Shown piece after piece: positions 1 through 5,862 of a stretch of DNA of 8,215 bases. Position 1 is the first letter of the stretch; every line of letters starts with the position of its first letter. Below the pieces are notes generated by a model. That model was not told where the DNA came from. It saw nothing but the letters and a program-made list of their open reading frames with translations, and did no database searches. The translations under genes and the position numbers were made by a program. Location of the stretch: positions 1 through 8,215 of the forward strand of contig DASPXS010000117.1 in the NCBI GenBank assembly GCA_035637175.1, in the 5' to 3' direction. The stretch comes from AV2 sp035637175 (GTDB taxonomy: Bacteria; Verrucomicrobiota; Verrucomicrobiia; Limisphaerales; AV2).

Positions 1-165
1 CTGCGCCAGACCGACAAATTGAGCGTCCAATTGCAGGAACAACGCGGCCAGTCCGCCAAAAGTCATCATCAGACAGAGCGCGCAGTGGACCAGATTACGC
101 AGGCTCATGGCGGCAATGGCGCCGGCCAGCGTGACGAGGGCCAATATCGTAAAAGTCAAAGTCAT
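1..165 (-). CDS. nuoJ: NADH-quinone oxidoreductase subunit J (NuoJ), 5' part only
   Basis: Membrane-arm subunit of respiratory complex I (NADH:quinone oxidoreductase) in the cytoplasmic membrane. The ATG is at 165-163 and 55 codons run in frame to the window edge, so only the N-terminal third is visible. The translation begins MTLTFTILALVTLAGAIAAM and continues with an LRNLVHCAL stretch, then FGGLAALFLQLDAQFVGLAQ. This matches the NuoJ pattern: a first transmembrane helix, a short N-x-V/L-H-x-A-L turn, a second helix, then the conserved '(A/E)F.G..Q' segment leading into the third helix. It follows nuoH, as in most nuo operons, but is separated from it by an octamer-repeat element. No clear Shine-Dalgarno sequence precedes the ATG; only a GGGGA abuts it. 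Identity rests on the pattern and on operon context. Confidence 0.88.
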   Translation of the reverse strand, partial: MTLTFTILALVTLAGAIAAMSLRNLVHCALCLMMTFGGLAALFLQLDAQFVGLAQ

Positions 166-182
166 TCCCCGCGTTTATAAAT

Positions 183-339
183 CGTTGAATCGTTAAATGG
201 TTGAACCGTTGAACCGGCCGCAAACACCTGAACAGCACAAATAGGCGTGGTGACGAGCGAAGATCTCGTCTTCGACCCGAACAAATGTCTGACAGCGCAT
301 CTTCCCGGTTTAACGATTTAACGCTTCAACGGTTCAACG
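183..339. repeat. Octamer-armed inverted-repeat element 1 (nuoH/nuoJ junction)
   Basis: Two arms of about 35 bp face each other. The left arm (183-217) reads CGTTGAAT CGTTAAAT GGTTGAAC CGTTGAAC then CGG. The right arm (305-339) reads CCG then GTTTAACG ATTTAACG CTTCAACG GTTCAACG. Aligning one arm with the reverse complement of the other gives 28 matches in 35. Each arm is four 8-bp units. The enclosed stretch (218-304) has no gene. It contains two mutually exclusive small stems: GACGAG (252-257) with CTCGTC (265-270), or CGAAGA (258-263) with TCTTCG (269-274). The element lies between the nuoH stop (345-347) and the nuoJ start (165), so it would be transcribed within the operon mRNA. Its function is unknown. 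Confidence 0.8.
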
Positions 340-344
340 ATCTC

Positions 345-1541
345 TCATTCCGCATAGCGATACGTCCGCTTGGCCAATAGTTTTCGACCGGCCAATCCTC
401 TCCCCAGCAGCACATACGGAACGACCAGGAGGAGGGAACACACCGCCCAGCGACCGAATCCCGGCGACAGAAGACTCCAGAGGCCGGCGGCGACGATATT
501 GATGAGCGCCATGGGCAGCATGAATTTCCAGGCGAAGTTCATCAACTGGTCCATCCGTAATCGCGGCAGCGTGCCTCGCACCCAGATGAAAAAGAGCAGG
601 AACGCGACAAGCTTGGCGAAGAACCAGAGCCAGGATGGCAGCCACGCCAGAAACGCCAGCGGCGCCGTCCATCCGCCCAGGAACAGCGTAATGGCCATTC
701 CGCTGATGGCGAACATCTCCAGATATTCCGCGAGGAAAAAAAGCGCGAACTTGAAGCCGGAATATTCAATAAAATAGCCCGCGACGATTTCCGATTCTCC
801 TTCCGGAAGATCGAACGGGGAACGGTTGCACTCCGCCATGCCGGCGATCAGGAACAGGCCCAACCCGGCGAAGCCCCACGGGGTGAAGACGTGCCAGTGC
901 GGCCATTGACCCGAATATTCCGCCTGCGCCTCGACGATCTTCACGGTCGAAAGCGAACCGACCATCATCACCACGGTGACGGCCGAAATGATGAGCGGCA
1001 CCTCGTAGCTGATCATCTGCGCAATCCCCCGCATCGCGCCCAGCAGCGAATATTTATTGCGGCTCGACCAGCCGGCCATGAACACCGACAATTCCGTCGC
1101 CGCCCCGACGGCAAAGAAGAACAAAACGCCGGCGTCGATGTCGATCGGCGCCATGTTCCGGCCGACCGGCACGACGGCGTAGGCCAGGAACACGGGCACC
1201 ATCAAAACCACCGGCGCAAGGAAGTGGACGGCTTTGTCCGCGGCCCGCGGGACCACGTCTTCCTTGGTCAAGGCTTTGATGCCGTCGGCAATAAACTGGC
1301 CAAAACCGTATATCCGCAATCCGGTAAACGGCAACCCGACACGATTGGGTCCGTAACGATTTTGCACGCGACCGATCATCTTGCGCTCGACCACGGTGGT
1401 GATCCCAAAGAGCAACGCGAACACGACGATGATCGCGCCCACCGAAAGCAATGCCGAGACAAACGGCTGCCCCATGGGCGGAAAAAATCCGACCACCCAA
1501 TGCTTCAGCAGGACGAAGACCTGGTCGAAAAAGTCATTCAT
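345..1541 (-). CDS. nuoH: NADH-quinone oxidoreductase subunit H (NuoH)
   Basis: Membrane subunit at the heel of complex I; it forms much of the quinone chamber with NuoB and NuoD and links electron transfer to the proton-pumping arm. The protein has 398 residues and many hydrophobic helices. Family motifs are visible: ERKMIGRVQNRYGPNRVG (about 52-69), GWSSRNKYSLLGAMRGIAQM (157-176), AECNRSPFDLPEGESEIVAG (236-255, the acidic quinone-cavity loop) and RGTLPRLRMDQLMNFAWK (322-339). It is longer than the usual ~325-350 residues. The extra length is at both ends, including an added hydrophobic segment near 366-380 and a basic C-terminus. The ATG at 1541 is preceded in frame by TGA two codons upstream, so it cannot extend. 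An AGGAGG lies about 28 nt upstream, too far to serve this ATG. nuoI lies upstream across a 355-bp spacer and nuoJ downstream. Confidence 0.97.
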   Translation of the reverse strand: MNDFFDQVFVLLKHWVVGFFPPMGQPFVSALLSVGAIIVVFALLFGITTVVERKMIGRVQNRYGPNRVGLPFTGLRIYGFGQFIADGIKALTKEDVVPRAADKAVHFLAPVVLMVPVFLAYAVVPVGRNMAPIDIDAGVLFFFAVGAATELSVFMAGWSSRNKYSLLGAMRGIAQMISYEVPLIISAVTVVMMVGSLSTVKIVEAQAEYSGQWPHWHVFTPWGFAGLGLFLIAGMAECNRSPFDLPEGESEIVAGYFIEYSGFKFALFFLAEYLEMFAISGMAITLFLGGWTAPLAFLAWLPSWLWFFAKLVAFLLFFIWVRGTLPRLRMDQLMNFAWKFMLPMALINIVAAGLWSLLSPGFGRWAVCSLLLVVPYVLLGRGLAGRKLLAKRTYRYAE

Positions 1542-1544
1542 GGA

Positions 1545-1750
1545 TCAACACAGGACAGCCGTCTTACCTCCTCTCATGAACCAACTCAAGCGCCGCCAGG
1601 TTTTGGACTGCGCCGGCCCTCGGGCGGTTTTCGATCCGGTTTGGAGTCGCCAAGGCGGCAGAGGACAGCCGCAATCCAGGACGCCATCGCGGCGACCCAC
1701 GCACCTCCGCGGTTCTGTGTCCCAATGCGCGATTTGGAAATCGCATAAGC
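1545..1750. repeat. Gene-free spacer with palindromic, probably dispersed repeat
   Basis: The nuoI-nuoH gap (1542-1896) has no credible gene; its open frames have repeat-like, Arg/Pro-rich translations. Two palindromic features are visible. One is an imperfect inverted pair, TGGACTGCG (1604-1612) facing CGCAATCCA (1670-1678), within longer GC-rich flanks. The other is a perfect 7-bp stem, GCGATTT-GG-AAATCGC (1729-1744). On the minus strand an AGGAGG occurs at 1566-1571. From memory, similar blocks ('...CTGGATTGCGGCTGTCC... GCGCAGTCCAAAACCTGGC...') recur between genes in Pedosphaera-like genomes, but only this copy is in the window, so dispersal is not shown here. I see nothing further in 1751-1896. 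Confidence 0.5.
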
Positions 1751-1896
1751 TTTCGCCGAGCAGGTCAGAGTGCGGCGGAAAGGACCGTGGACGGACATAC
1801 ACGGTTCGAGAATCTCCCGGTCGCCGCATTCCGCACTTCGCCGGCAAGTCGGCGTCTTCCCGGGCGTCGGCGCTGGTCGGCGATGAAGGCATTCCG

Positions 1897-2523
1897 TCAG
1901 GCGGTCGGGACGGGTGCGGGTTTGGGTGTTGACGCGGCGGCAGCTTTCACCGCCGCCGCCCGGGCTTTGGCTTCGGCGTCGGCCTTGACCTTCGCTTCCG
2001 CTTTGGCTTTTTCGGCGGCCAGGTGCGCCTCCACCTCGGCAGCTTCGCTCGGGTGGATACGCCGGTAATACTCGTTGGCTTTGGCGAGTTGATGCTTGTC
2101 GAGCAACAAACCACCGAAGCGGTCGGTGTTGCTCAATTCGAACTCGGTGTCCATTTTAATGGCGTCGAACGGGCAGACCTCGACGCAGATCTGGCAGCTC
2201 ATGCAAACGGAGACGTCGATGTCGAATACGGCCGGATAAAACTGGGCTTTGCCGACGTAATCGGGTTTCTTGTCGTTGCTCTTTTCGATGTAGATGCACT
2301 GCGGGGGGCATTCCTTCTCGCAAATCTGGCAGGCGACACAGCGCAGGCCGGCGTGCGGATCTTCGCCGTCGAAGACGAGGAAAGGGAAATTGCGCGCGGC
2401 TTCCTTTGCGGGCAGGCGTTCTTCCGGATACTGGACGGTCGTCAGCCTTTCTTCATCGACGTAACTGCCGACGAAATTCCGCGCCGTCTCCGCCAGACCT
2501 TTGATGATGCCTTCGCCCAACAT
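1897..2523 (-). CDS. nuoI: NADH-quinone oxidoreductase subunit I (NuoI), 2x[4Fe-4S]
   Basis: Ferredoxin-like subunit of the complex I connecting arm; it holds clusters N6a and N6b and passes electrons on towards N2 in NuoB. The protein has 208 residues. Two CxxCxxCxxxCP motifs are plain: C62-C65-C68-C72 and C107-C110-C113-C117, with the usual spacer containing a D-x-x-x-C-M-S-C-Q segment. The N-terminus (LGEGIIKGLAETARNF) fits the amphipathic membrane-contact helix of the family. Residues about 160-208 are an unusual Ala/Lys/Glu-rich tail ending in TPKPAPVPTA, absent from typical NuoI. The ATG at 2523 has only a weak AGGA about 14 nt upstream. The gene sits directly after nuoD and before nuoH, the reverse of the common H-I order. 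Confidence 0.97.
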   Translation of the reverse strand: MLGEGIIKGLAETARNFVGSYVDEERLTTVQYPEERLPAKEAARNFPFLVFDGEDPHAGLRCVACQICEKECPPQCIYIEKSNDKKPDYVGKAQFYPAVFDIDVSVCMSCQICVEVCPFDAIKMDTEFELSNTDRFGGLLLDKHQLAKANEYYRRIHPSEAAEVEAHLAAEKAKAEAKVKADAEAKARAAAVKAAAASTPKPAPVPTA

Positions 2524-2826
2524 AGTTAAATTTTCGTCCTGCGTCGCCGATCATTCAAAATGTTTCCGCCCGCGCCTGTCCGCCGCCTATTTAAGACCGG
2601 CGGAGGGTTCATTCCCAACCTTTTTTTGCTTTCTCGTCATCTTCGTTTGCTCCGAGCGATCCGGCCACCGAACCGCCCACTGCCCTGCCCGATATCCCTT
2701 TCCTCACTCAGACGCGACAAGGAAAAGCGCGATCGCGTCATTTCCTGTCGCCGGGCGCCCCGAGCGGCGCCGAACCACGCAGTCTCGGTCAACCGGGTTC
2801 CAGGTGCGGAATCGGATGCGCTGCGC
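2524..2826. other. Unexplained 303-bp spacer between nuoD and nuoI
   Basis: No credible gene is visible on either strand. Frames that cross it are shadows of nuoD or short Arg-rich translations. A 7-bp inverted pair, TCCGCCG (2579-2585) with CGGCGGA (2598-2604), could form a small stem around an AT-rich loop. The minus strand has a run of seven A (the T-run at 2621-2627 on the plus strand). This is where nuoE, nuoF and nuoG usually lie, but no remnant of them is recognisable: no FMN/NADH-binding or ferredoxin motifs appear in any frame. It may be a 5' leader or promoter region for nuoI, or another dispersed repeat; I cannot decide. Confidence 0.5.
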
Positions 2827-4056
2827 TCACCGGTCCACCTCGCCCAGAACGATGTCCACACTGCCCAGAATCACCACCACGTCCGCGACGATGTGGCCCA
2901 GGCACATGTCTTCGAGAATCGTCAGGTTGATGAAGCTGGGCGGGCGCACCCGATAACGATAGGGGTTGGGGCCGCCATCGCTGATGAGGTAAAAACCGAG
3001 TTCGCCTTTCGGCCCTTCGATCCGGCCGTAAGCTTCGCCCGGCTTGGGACGAAATCCGCGAATCTTCGCTTTCGGATCCATGATCGGGCCGGGCCGAATA
3101 TCGCGCAGGGCCTGCTCCAGGATTTTCACCGATTCGCGCATCTCCAGCACGCGGATCATGTAGCGATCATACGTGTCGCCGTGTTCGCCCAAAGGCACGC
3201 GGAACTCGAAACGGTCGTAAATCCCATACCGGTCCACCTTGCGTATGTCATAATTGATTCCGCTGGCCCGCAGCATCGGCCCGGTGATGCTCGCGTTGAC
3301 GGCCAGTTTCCCGGCCAACACGCCGACTCCCTGGGTGCGCGCAATCAGGATTTCATTTTCGTTCAGCAACCGCTCGAATTCGTCGAGGAACCGCGGGTAA
3401 CTATCGGCCACCTGCCCGGCCTGTTCGAGCCAGCCGGGCGGCAAATCGCACCGGCAACCGCCGAAGCGCATGTAATTGCACATCATGCGGGCGCCGGTCA
3501 GCGACTCGAACAGGTCCAGGATCTTTTCCCGCTCGCGGAAGGCGTACATGAGCGGTGTGCCCGACGCTCCCATGTCTTGCAACAGGAAGCCGGCAAGACA
3601 AGTGTGATTGACCAGGCGGGTGAGTTCGGCCGTAATAACACGGATGTATTCGGCGCGTTCGGGTGCTTGCAACCCGGCCAGCCTCTCGACCGCCAACGCG
3701 TAAGCCCAGTTGTTGGTCAGCGAACAAAAATAATCCAGTCGATCGGTGTAGGGCATCGAGCCGAGATAGGTGGTGTTCTCGGCGATCTTTTCGTGGTTGC
3801 GGTGCAGATAACCGAAGACCGGCTTCAACTTCACCACCCGCTCGCCATCGAGCACCACGTCCATGCGAAAGACACCGTGCGTCGAAGGGTGCTGAGGCCC
3901 CATGGAGACTTCGAGCAGCTCGCCTTCGATTTCACCGGAAAGGCCAGGTTTGGGAGCGAGAGTGTAGGCGGGTTTTCCGGACCCTTCCGGCCGGGGAACC
4001 GCAGGGGCCAGGGACGCCGTGTCCGCCAAACCATCGCCGATGACAACGTCATTCAC
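2827..4056 (-). CDS. nuoD: NADH-quinone oxidoreductase subunit D (NuoD)
   Basis: The 49-kDa-type connecting-arm subunit of complex I, related to the NiFe-hydrogenase large subunit; it forms the quinone head-group site against NuoB. The protein has 409 residues, about family length. The start is GTG at 4056-4054, overlapping the nuoC stop as GTGA and preceded by AGGGGG about 8 nt away; the next in-frame ATG would cut the conserved N-terminus. GPQHPSTHGVFR begins at residue 53. H60 and Y109 align with the quinone-contacting His38 and Tyr87 of Thermus Nqo4. GYLHRNHEK (82-90) has Asn where many homologues have Gly. The C-terminus ends in the expected DIVLGEVDR. NuoD is separate from NuoC, not a fused NuoCD. 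The GTGA overlap suggests translational coupling to nuoC. Confidence 0.97.
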   Translation of the reverse strand: MNDVVIGDGLADTASLAPAVPRPEGSGKPAYTLAPKPGLSGEIEGELLEVSMGPQHPSTHGVFRMDVVLDGERVVKLKPVFGYLHRNHEKIAENTTYLGSMPYTDRLDYFCSLTNNWAYALAVERLAGLQAPERAEYIRVITAELTRLVNHTCLAGFLLQDMGASGTPLMYAFREREKILDLFESLTGARMMCNYMRFGGCRCDLPPGWLEQAGQVADSYPRFLDEFERLLNENEILIARTQGVGVLAGKLAVNASITGPMLRASGINYDIRKVDRYGIYDRFEFRVPLGEHGDTYDRYMIRVLEMRESVKILEQALRDIRPGPIMDPKAKIRGFRPKPGEAYGRIEGPKGELGFYLISDGGPNPYRYRVRPPSFINLTILEDMCLGHIVADVVVILGSVDIVLGEVDR

Positions 4057-4070
4057 GGCTTTACCCCCTG
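4041..4070 (-). promoter_or_regulatory. nuoC/nuoD overlap with ribosome binding site deciding a GTG start
   Basis: On the minus strand the sequence reads CAGGGGGTAAAGCC GTGA ATGACG. GGGGG sits about 8 nt before GTG (4056-4054), and the GTG shares three bases with the nuoC TGA (4055-4053). The ATG four bases later is in another frame. This supports GTG as the nuoD start and coupled translation. Confidence 0.7.
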
Positions 4071-4688
4071 CGGGATATGCCGCTTGGCCTTTTCCAGCAC
4101 TTTGTCGTGCGGCGTCGGCTCGTATTCGTAATCGTCAGGTTCGACGTAGTCCTTGCGCATTGGATAGTCCTTGAACTCGTCCCACATCAGGATGCGGCGC
4201 AAATCGGGATGACCGTCGAAGACGACGCCGTAGAGGTCGTAAATCTCCCGCTCCTGAAATTCGCAGCCGCGCCAGACCGGTGTCAGCGATGGCAGACGCG
4301 CTTTGTCCGTGCGATTCTGCGTGCGCATCCGAAGGATAACCGGCCCGTGTTTCAGTTCCATCGAGTAAAGGTGATAGACCGCTTCGAGGCAGCCGGCCCG
4401 TTTCTTTTCGACGATCTCGTCCACTTCCTTTTCCACGCCCTCAACCATCTTTTTCACCTTCACCTTTTCCTTGAGCACCGCCTCGGGCCAATCCACTCCG
4501 GTGACGTTCGAGCAGTAATCATATCGAAGTTGCGGATCGTCGCGCAGGAACCGGGCAATCGCCACGGCGTTCCCGGCATCCACCCGCAGCGAATGCTGCC
4601 CGCTCGGGCTGTCATTGAGGACGATGCCGATCCGCGCGCCCGGAATGGCGATTTCGATGCGGGATTTAAGTTGGTCTGGCGGAATCAT
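4053..4688 (-). CDS. nuoC: NADH-quinone oxidoreductase subunit C (NuoC) with charged insertion
   Basis: The 30-kDa-type connecting-arm subunit of complex I; it carries no cofactor and scaffolds NuoD and NuoI. The protein has 211 residues. The family signature EREIYDLYGVVFDGHPDLRR is at 147-166, followed by an RKDY segment, and the YHLYS strand is at 105-109. Between the VDW strand end (about 65-67) and EAVYHLYS lies a roughly 30-residue Lys/Glu/Val-rich insertion (about 69-99, for example KEKVKVKK and KEVDEIVEKK) where typical NuoC has only a short loop. From memory similar insertions occur in Verrucomicrobia NuoC, so this may be a lineage trait. The ATG at 4688 lies only 3 bp from the end of octamer element 2. 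The 3' end overlaps nuoD by 4 bp. Confidence 0.95.
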   Translation of the reverse strand: MIPPDQLKSRIEIAIPGARIGIVLNDSPSGQHSLRVDAGNAVAIARFLRDDPQLRYDYCSNVTGVDWPEAVLKEKVKVKKMVEGVEKEVDEIVEKKRAGCLEAVYHLYSMELKHGPVILRMRTQNRTDKARLPSLTPVWRGCEFQEREIYDLYGVVFDGHPDLRRILMWDEFKDYPMRKDYVEPDDYEYEPTPHDKVLEKAKRHIPQGVKP

Positions 4689-4691
4689 GTT

Positions 4692-4729
4692 CCAACGTTA
4701 CAGCGATACAACGTGACAACGTTACAACG
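4692..4729. repeat. Octamer-armed element 2, nuoC-proximal arm
   Basis: Plus-strand units are CGTTACAG CGATACAA CGTGACAA CGTTACAA CG (4696-4729), with an outer CCAACG at 4692-4697. Aligned with the reverse complement of 5204-5237 it gives 29 matches in 34. The stop codon of the four-helix-bundle gene (4722-4724) lies inside this arm, and the outer end is 3 bp from the nuoC ATG. Confidence 0.8.
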
Positions 4730-5249
4730 GGGCCTCAGCAAAGGGATCGTCGTTCTCATCGAATCCGGCTGCGGCTTCGCCCTCGTGGAGGGCGGATGCT
4801 TTTCCGGTCTTCTTCTGGCGCAGAAAACGGCCGTAACCGTTGATTACGTTTAGCGTGCGCCACCCAAGTGACTTCAGTGTCTCGATCTCCGCAGCCGGAA
4901 GATAGTTCTCATCCAGACACACATTCAGGTCATCAATCAATTCCTCAAGCGACCCGCGTGCTTGGAGCAAAAACTTGATTTGATCCGGATAATGGTAGCG
5001 GCCATGCCCTTCCGCGATGTTGTTGGTCAGCGAAACCGCCGCGCGCCGAATCTGGCTGGCCAATTCGAACTTCTCAAAATCCGGCAGTCTTCGACTCACG
5101 CCATACATGGCCTTCCGAAATTCTCTTGCAACCTGGTAAGCTTCCAGGTCTTCAAACGTCTGAAAGCTTGTCGCCTTTCCAGGTTGCGCGCCGGAATTCT
5201 TATCGTTGTAACGATTTAACGCTGTAACGCTGTAACGAGTATCAGGCAT
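4722..5249 (-). CDS. Four-helix-bundle protein, 23S rRNA intervening-sequence (S23/IVP) family
   Basis: Belongs to the small four-helix-bundle family often encoded in intervening sequences of 23S rRNA and also found as free genes in Bacteroidota and Verrucomicrobiota; its molecular function is not established. Core motifs are FEDLEAYQVAREF (32-44), QIRRAAVSLTNNIAEGHGR (66-84, the most conserved family stretch), FLLQARGSLEELIDDL (93-108) and GYGRFLRQ (138-145). The family core is about 120 residues; this protein has 175. The extra N-terminus (RYSVTALNRYN, 5-15) is a translation of the octamer arm, and residues 146-175 are an acidic tail. The ATG at 5249 overlaps the nuoB stop by 8 bp, and no in-frame ATG, GTG or TTG lies between it and the core, so this start is favoured. 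It interrupts the usual nuoB-nuoC contact and is enclosed by inverted octamer arms. Confidence 0.9.
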   Translation of the reverse strand: MPDTRYSVTALNRYNDKNSGAQPGKATSFQTFEDLEAYQVAREFRKAMYGVSRRLPDFEKFELASQIRRAAVSLTNNIAEGHGRYHYPDQIKFLLQARGSLEELIDDLNVCLDENYLPAAEIETLKSLGWRTLNVINGYGRFLRQKKTGKASALHEGEAAAGFDENDDPFAEAPL

Positions 5250-5265
5250 ATCGATTTAACGTTGG
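5204..5265. repeat. Octamer-armed element 2, nuoB-proximal arm
   Basis: Plus-strand units are CGTTGTAACG ATTTAACG CTGTAACG CTGTAACG (5204-5237), then a 14-bp non-repeat stretch (5238-5251), then CGATTTAACGTTGG (5252-5265). That last block matches the outer end of the other arm (CCAACGTTACAGCG, 4692-4705) in inverted orientation at 11 of 14 positions. The arm encodes the last NuoB residues (TLNRYA) in one frame and the first residues of the four-helix-bundle protein in another. The 14-bp stretch supplies the nuoB stop and the cargo ATG. Confidence 0.78.
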
Positions 5266-5856
5266 AGGGTGCCACACCTCGGCGTTTTTCGACGGCACCA
5301 GATCATGCTCGCCAAACTGCGGCACGGGAAATTCGCTCGGCGCATCCGGGTCGAGATGGCGTGGGCGGCCATCGCCGCTCAACTTCTGCTCGTCGATTTT
5401 CCTTTGCAACGTCATGAAGGCATGAATGAGCGCCTCGGGACGCGGGGGGCAGCCGGGAATATGCACGTCCACCGGAAGGTAACGGTCGATTCCTTTGAGC
5501 ACGTTATAGCCCTGCTTGAACGGGCCGCCGGAAATGGCGCAGGCACCCATGGCGATGACATACTTCGGCTCGGGCATCTGGTTGTAGAGCCGGACGACTT
5601 GCGGCGCCATCTTCTTGGTGACCGTGCCGGCCACGATCATGAGGTCTGCCTGGCGGGGCGAGGGGCGAAAAATTTCCGCGCCAAAGCGAGCAAGGTCGTA
5701 GCGCGCCATCGTGGTGGCGATCATTTCAATGGCACAACAGGCGAGACCGAATTGCAACGGCCAGACCGAGTTCTTCCGACCCCAGTTGTAAATTTCTTCC
5801 AGGGTGATCGTGAAGATCCCTTGCTTGCTCAATTCACTGCGCAGTCCTTCGTCCAT
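5242..5856 (-). CDS. nuoB: NADH-quinone oxidoreductase subunit B (NuoB)
   Basis: Connecting-arm subunit of complex I that holds cluster N2, the last iron-sulfur centre before quinone. The protein has 204 residues. The N2 ligands are all present: the tandem C40-C41 in FGLACCAIEM, C106 in MGACAISGG and C136 in IPGCPPRPE. The TTMARYDLARFGAEIFRPSP and ADLMIVAGTVTKKMAP stretches are typical of the family. The C-terminal tail after about residue 155 is longer than minimal homologues, and the last seven residues (TLNRYA and the one before) run into octamer repeat, suggesting the original end was altered. The ATG at 5856 has no Shine-Dalgarno sequence, because octamer element 3 begins 6 bp upstream. 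The 3' end overlaps the four-helix-bundle ATG (ATGCCTGA), which would allow coupling. Confidence 0.97.
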   Translation of the reverse strand: MDEGLRSELSKQGIFTITLEEIYNWGRKNSVWPLQFGLACCAIEMIATTMARYDLARFGAEIFRPSPRQADLMIVAGTVTKKMAPQVVRLYNQMPEPKYVIAMGACAISGGPFKQGYNVLKGIDRYLPVDVHIPGCPPRPEALIHAFMTLQRKIDEQKLSGDGRPRHLDPDAPSEFPVPQFGEHDLVPSKNAEVWHPPTLNRYA

Positions 5857-5862
5857 GTGTAC

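Noticed and set aside
183..217. Octamer arrays as a CRISPR array
   Set aside because: Period is 8 bp with four units and no spacers; no cas genes.
891..1748. 285-residue open frame on the plus strand
   Set aside because: Antisense to nuoH and the repeat spacer; His/Arg-rich translation without recognisable domain.
1545..1892. 115-residue minus-strand frame between nuoI and nuoH
   Set aside because: Lies over a palindromic repeat; composition is Arg/Pro/Trp-rich and unlike a folded protein.
2637..2861. 74-residue minus-strand frame overlapping the end of nuoD
   Set aside because: Starts inside nuoD in another frame and is Arg/Ser-rich with no motif; kept as part of the unexplained spacer.
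2560..4131. 523-residue open frame on the plus strand
   Set aside because: Antisense shadow of nuoD; GC-rich codon bias keeps the opposite strand open. Its translation shows no family motif.
4722..5249. Window contains a 23S rRNA with an intervening sequence
   Set aside because: The cargo gene belongs to that family, but flanking sequence is nuoB and nuoC coding, with no rRNA.
4692..5265. Element 2 as an insertion sequence
   Set aside because: No transposase, and no clear target duplication; inverted arms alone are not enough.
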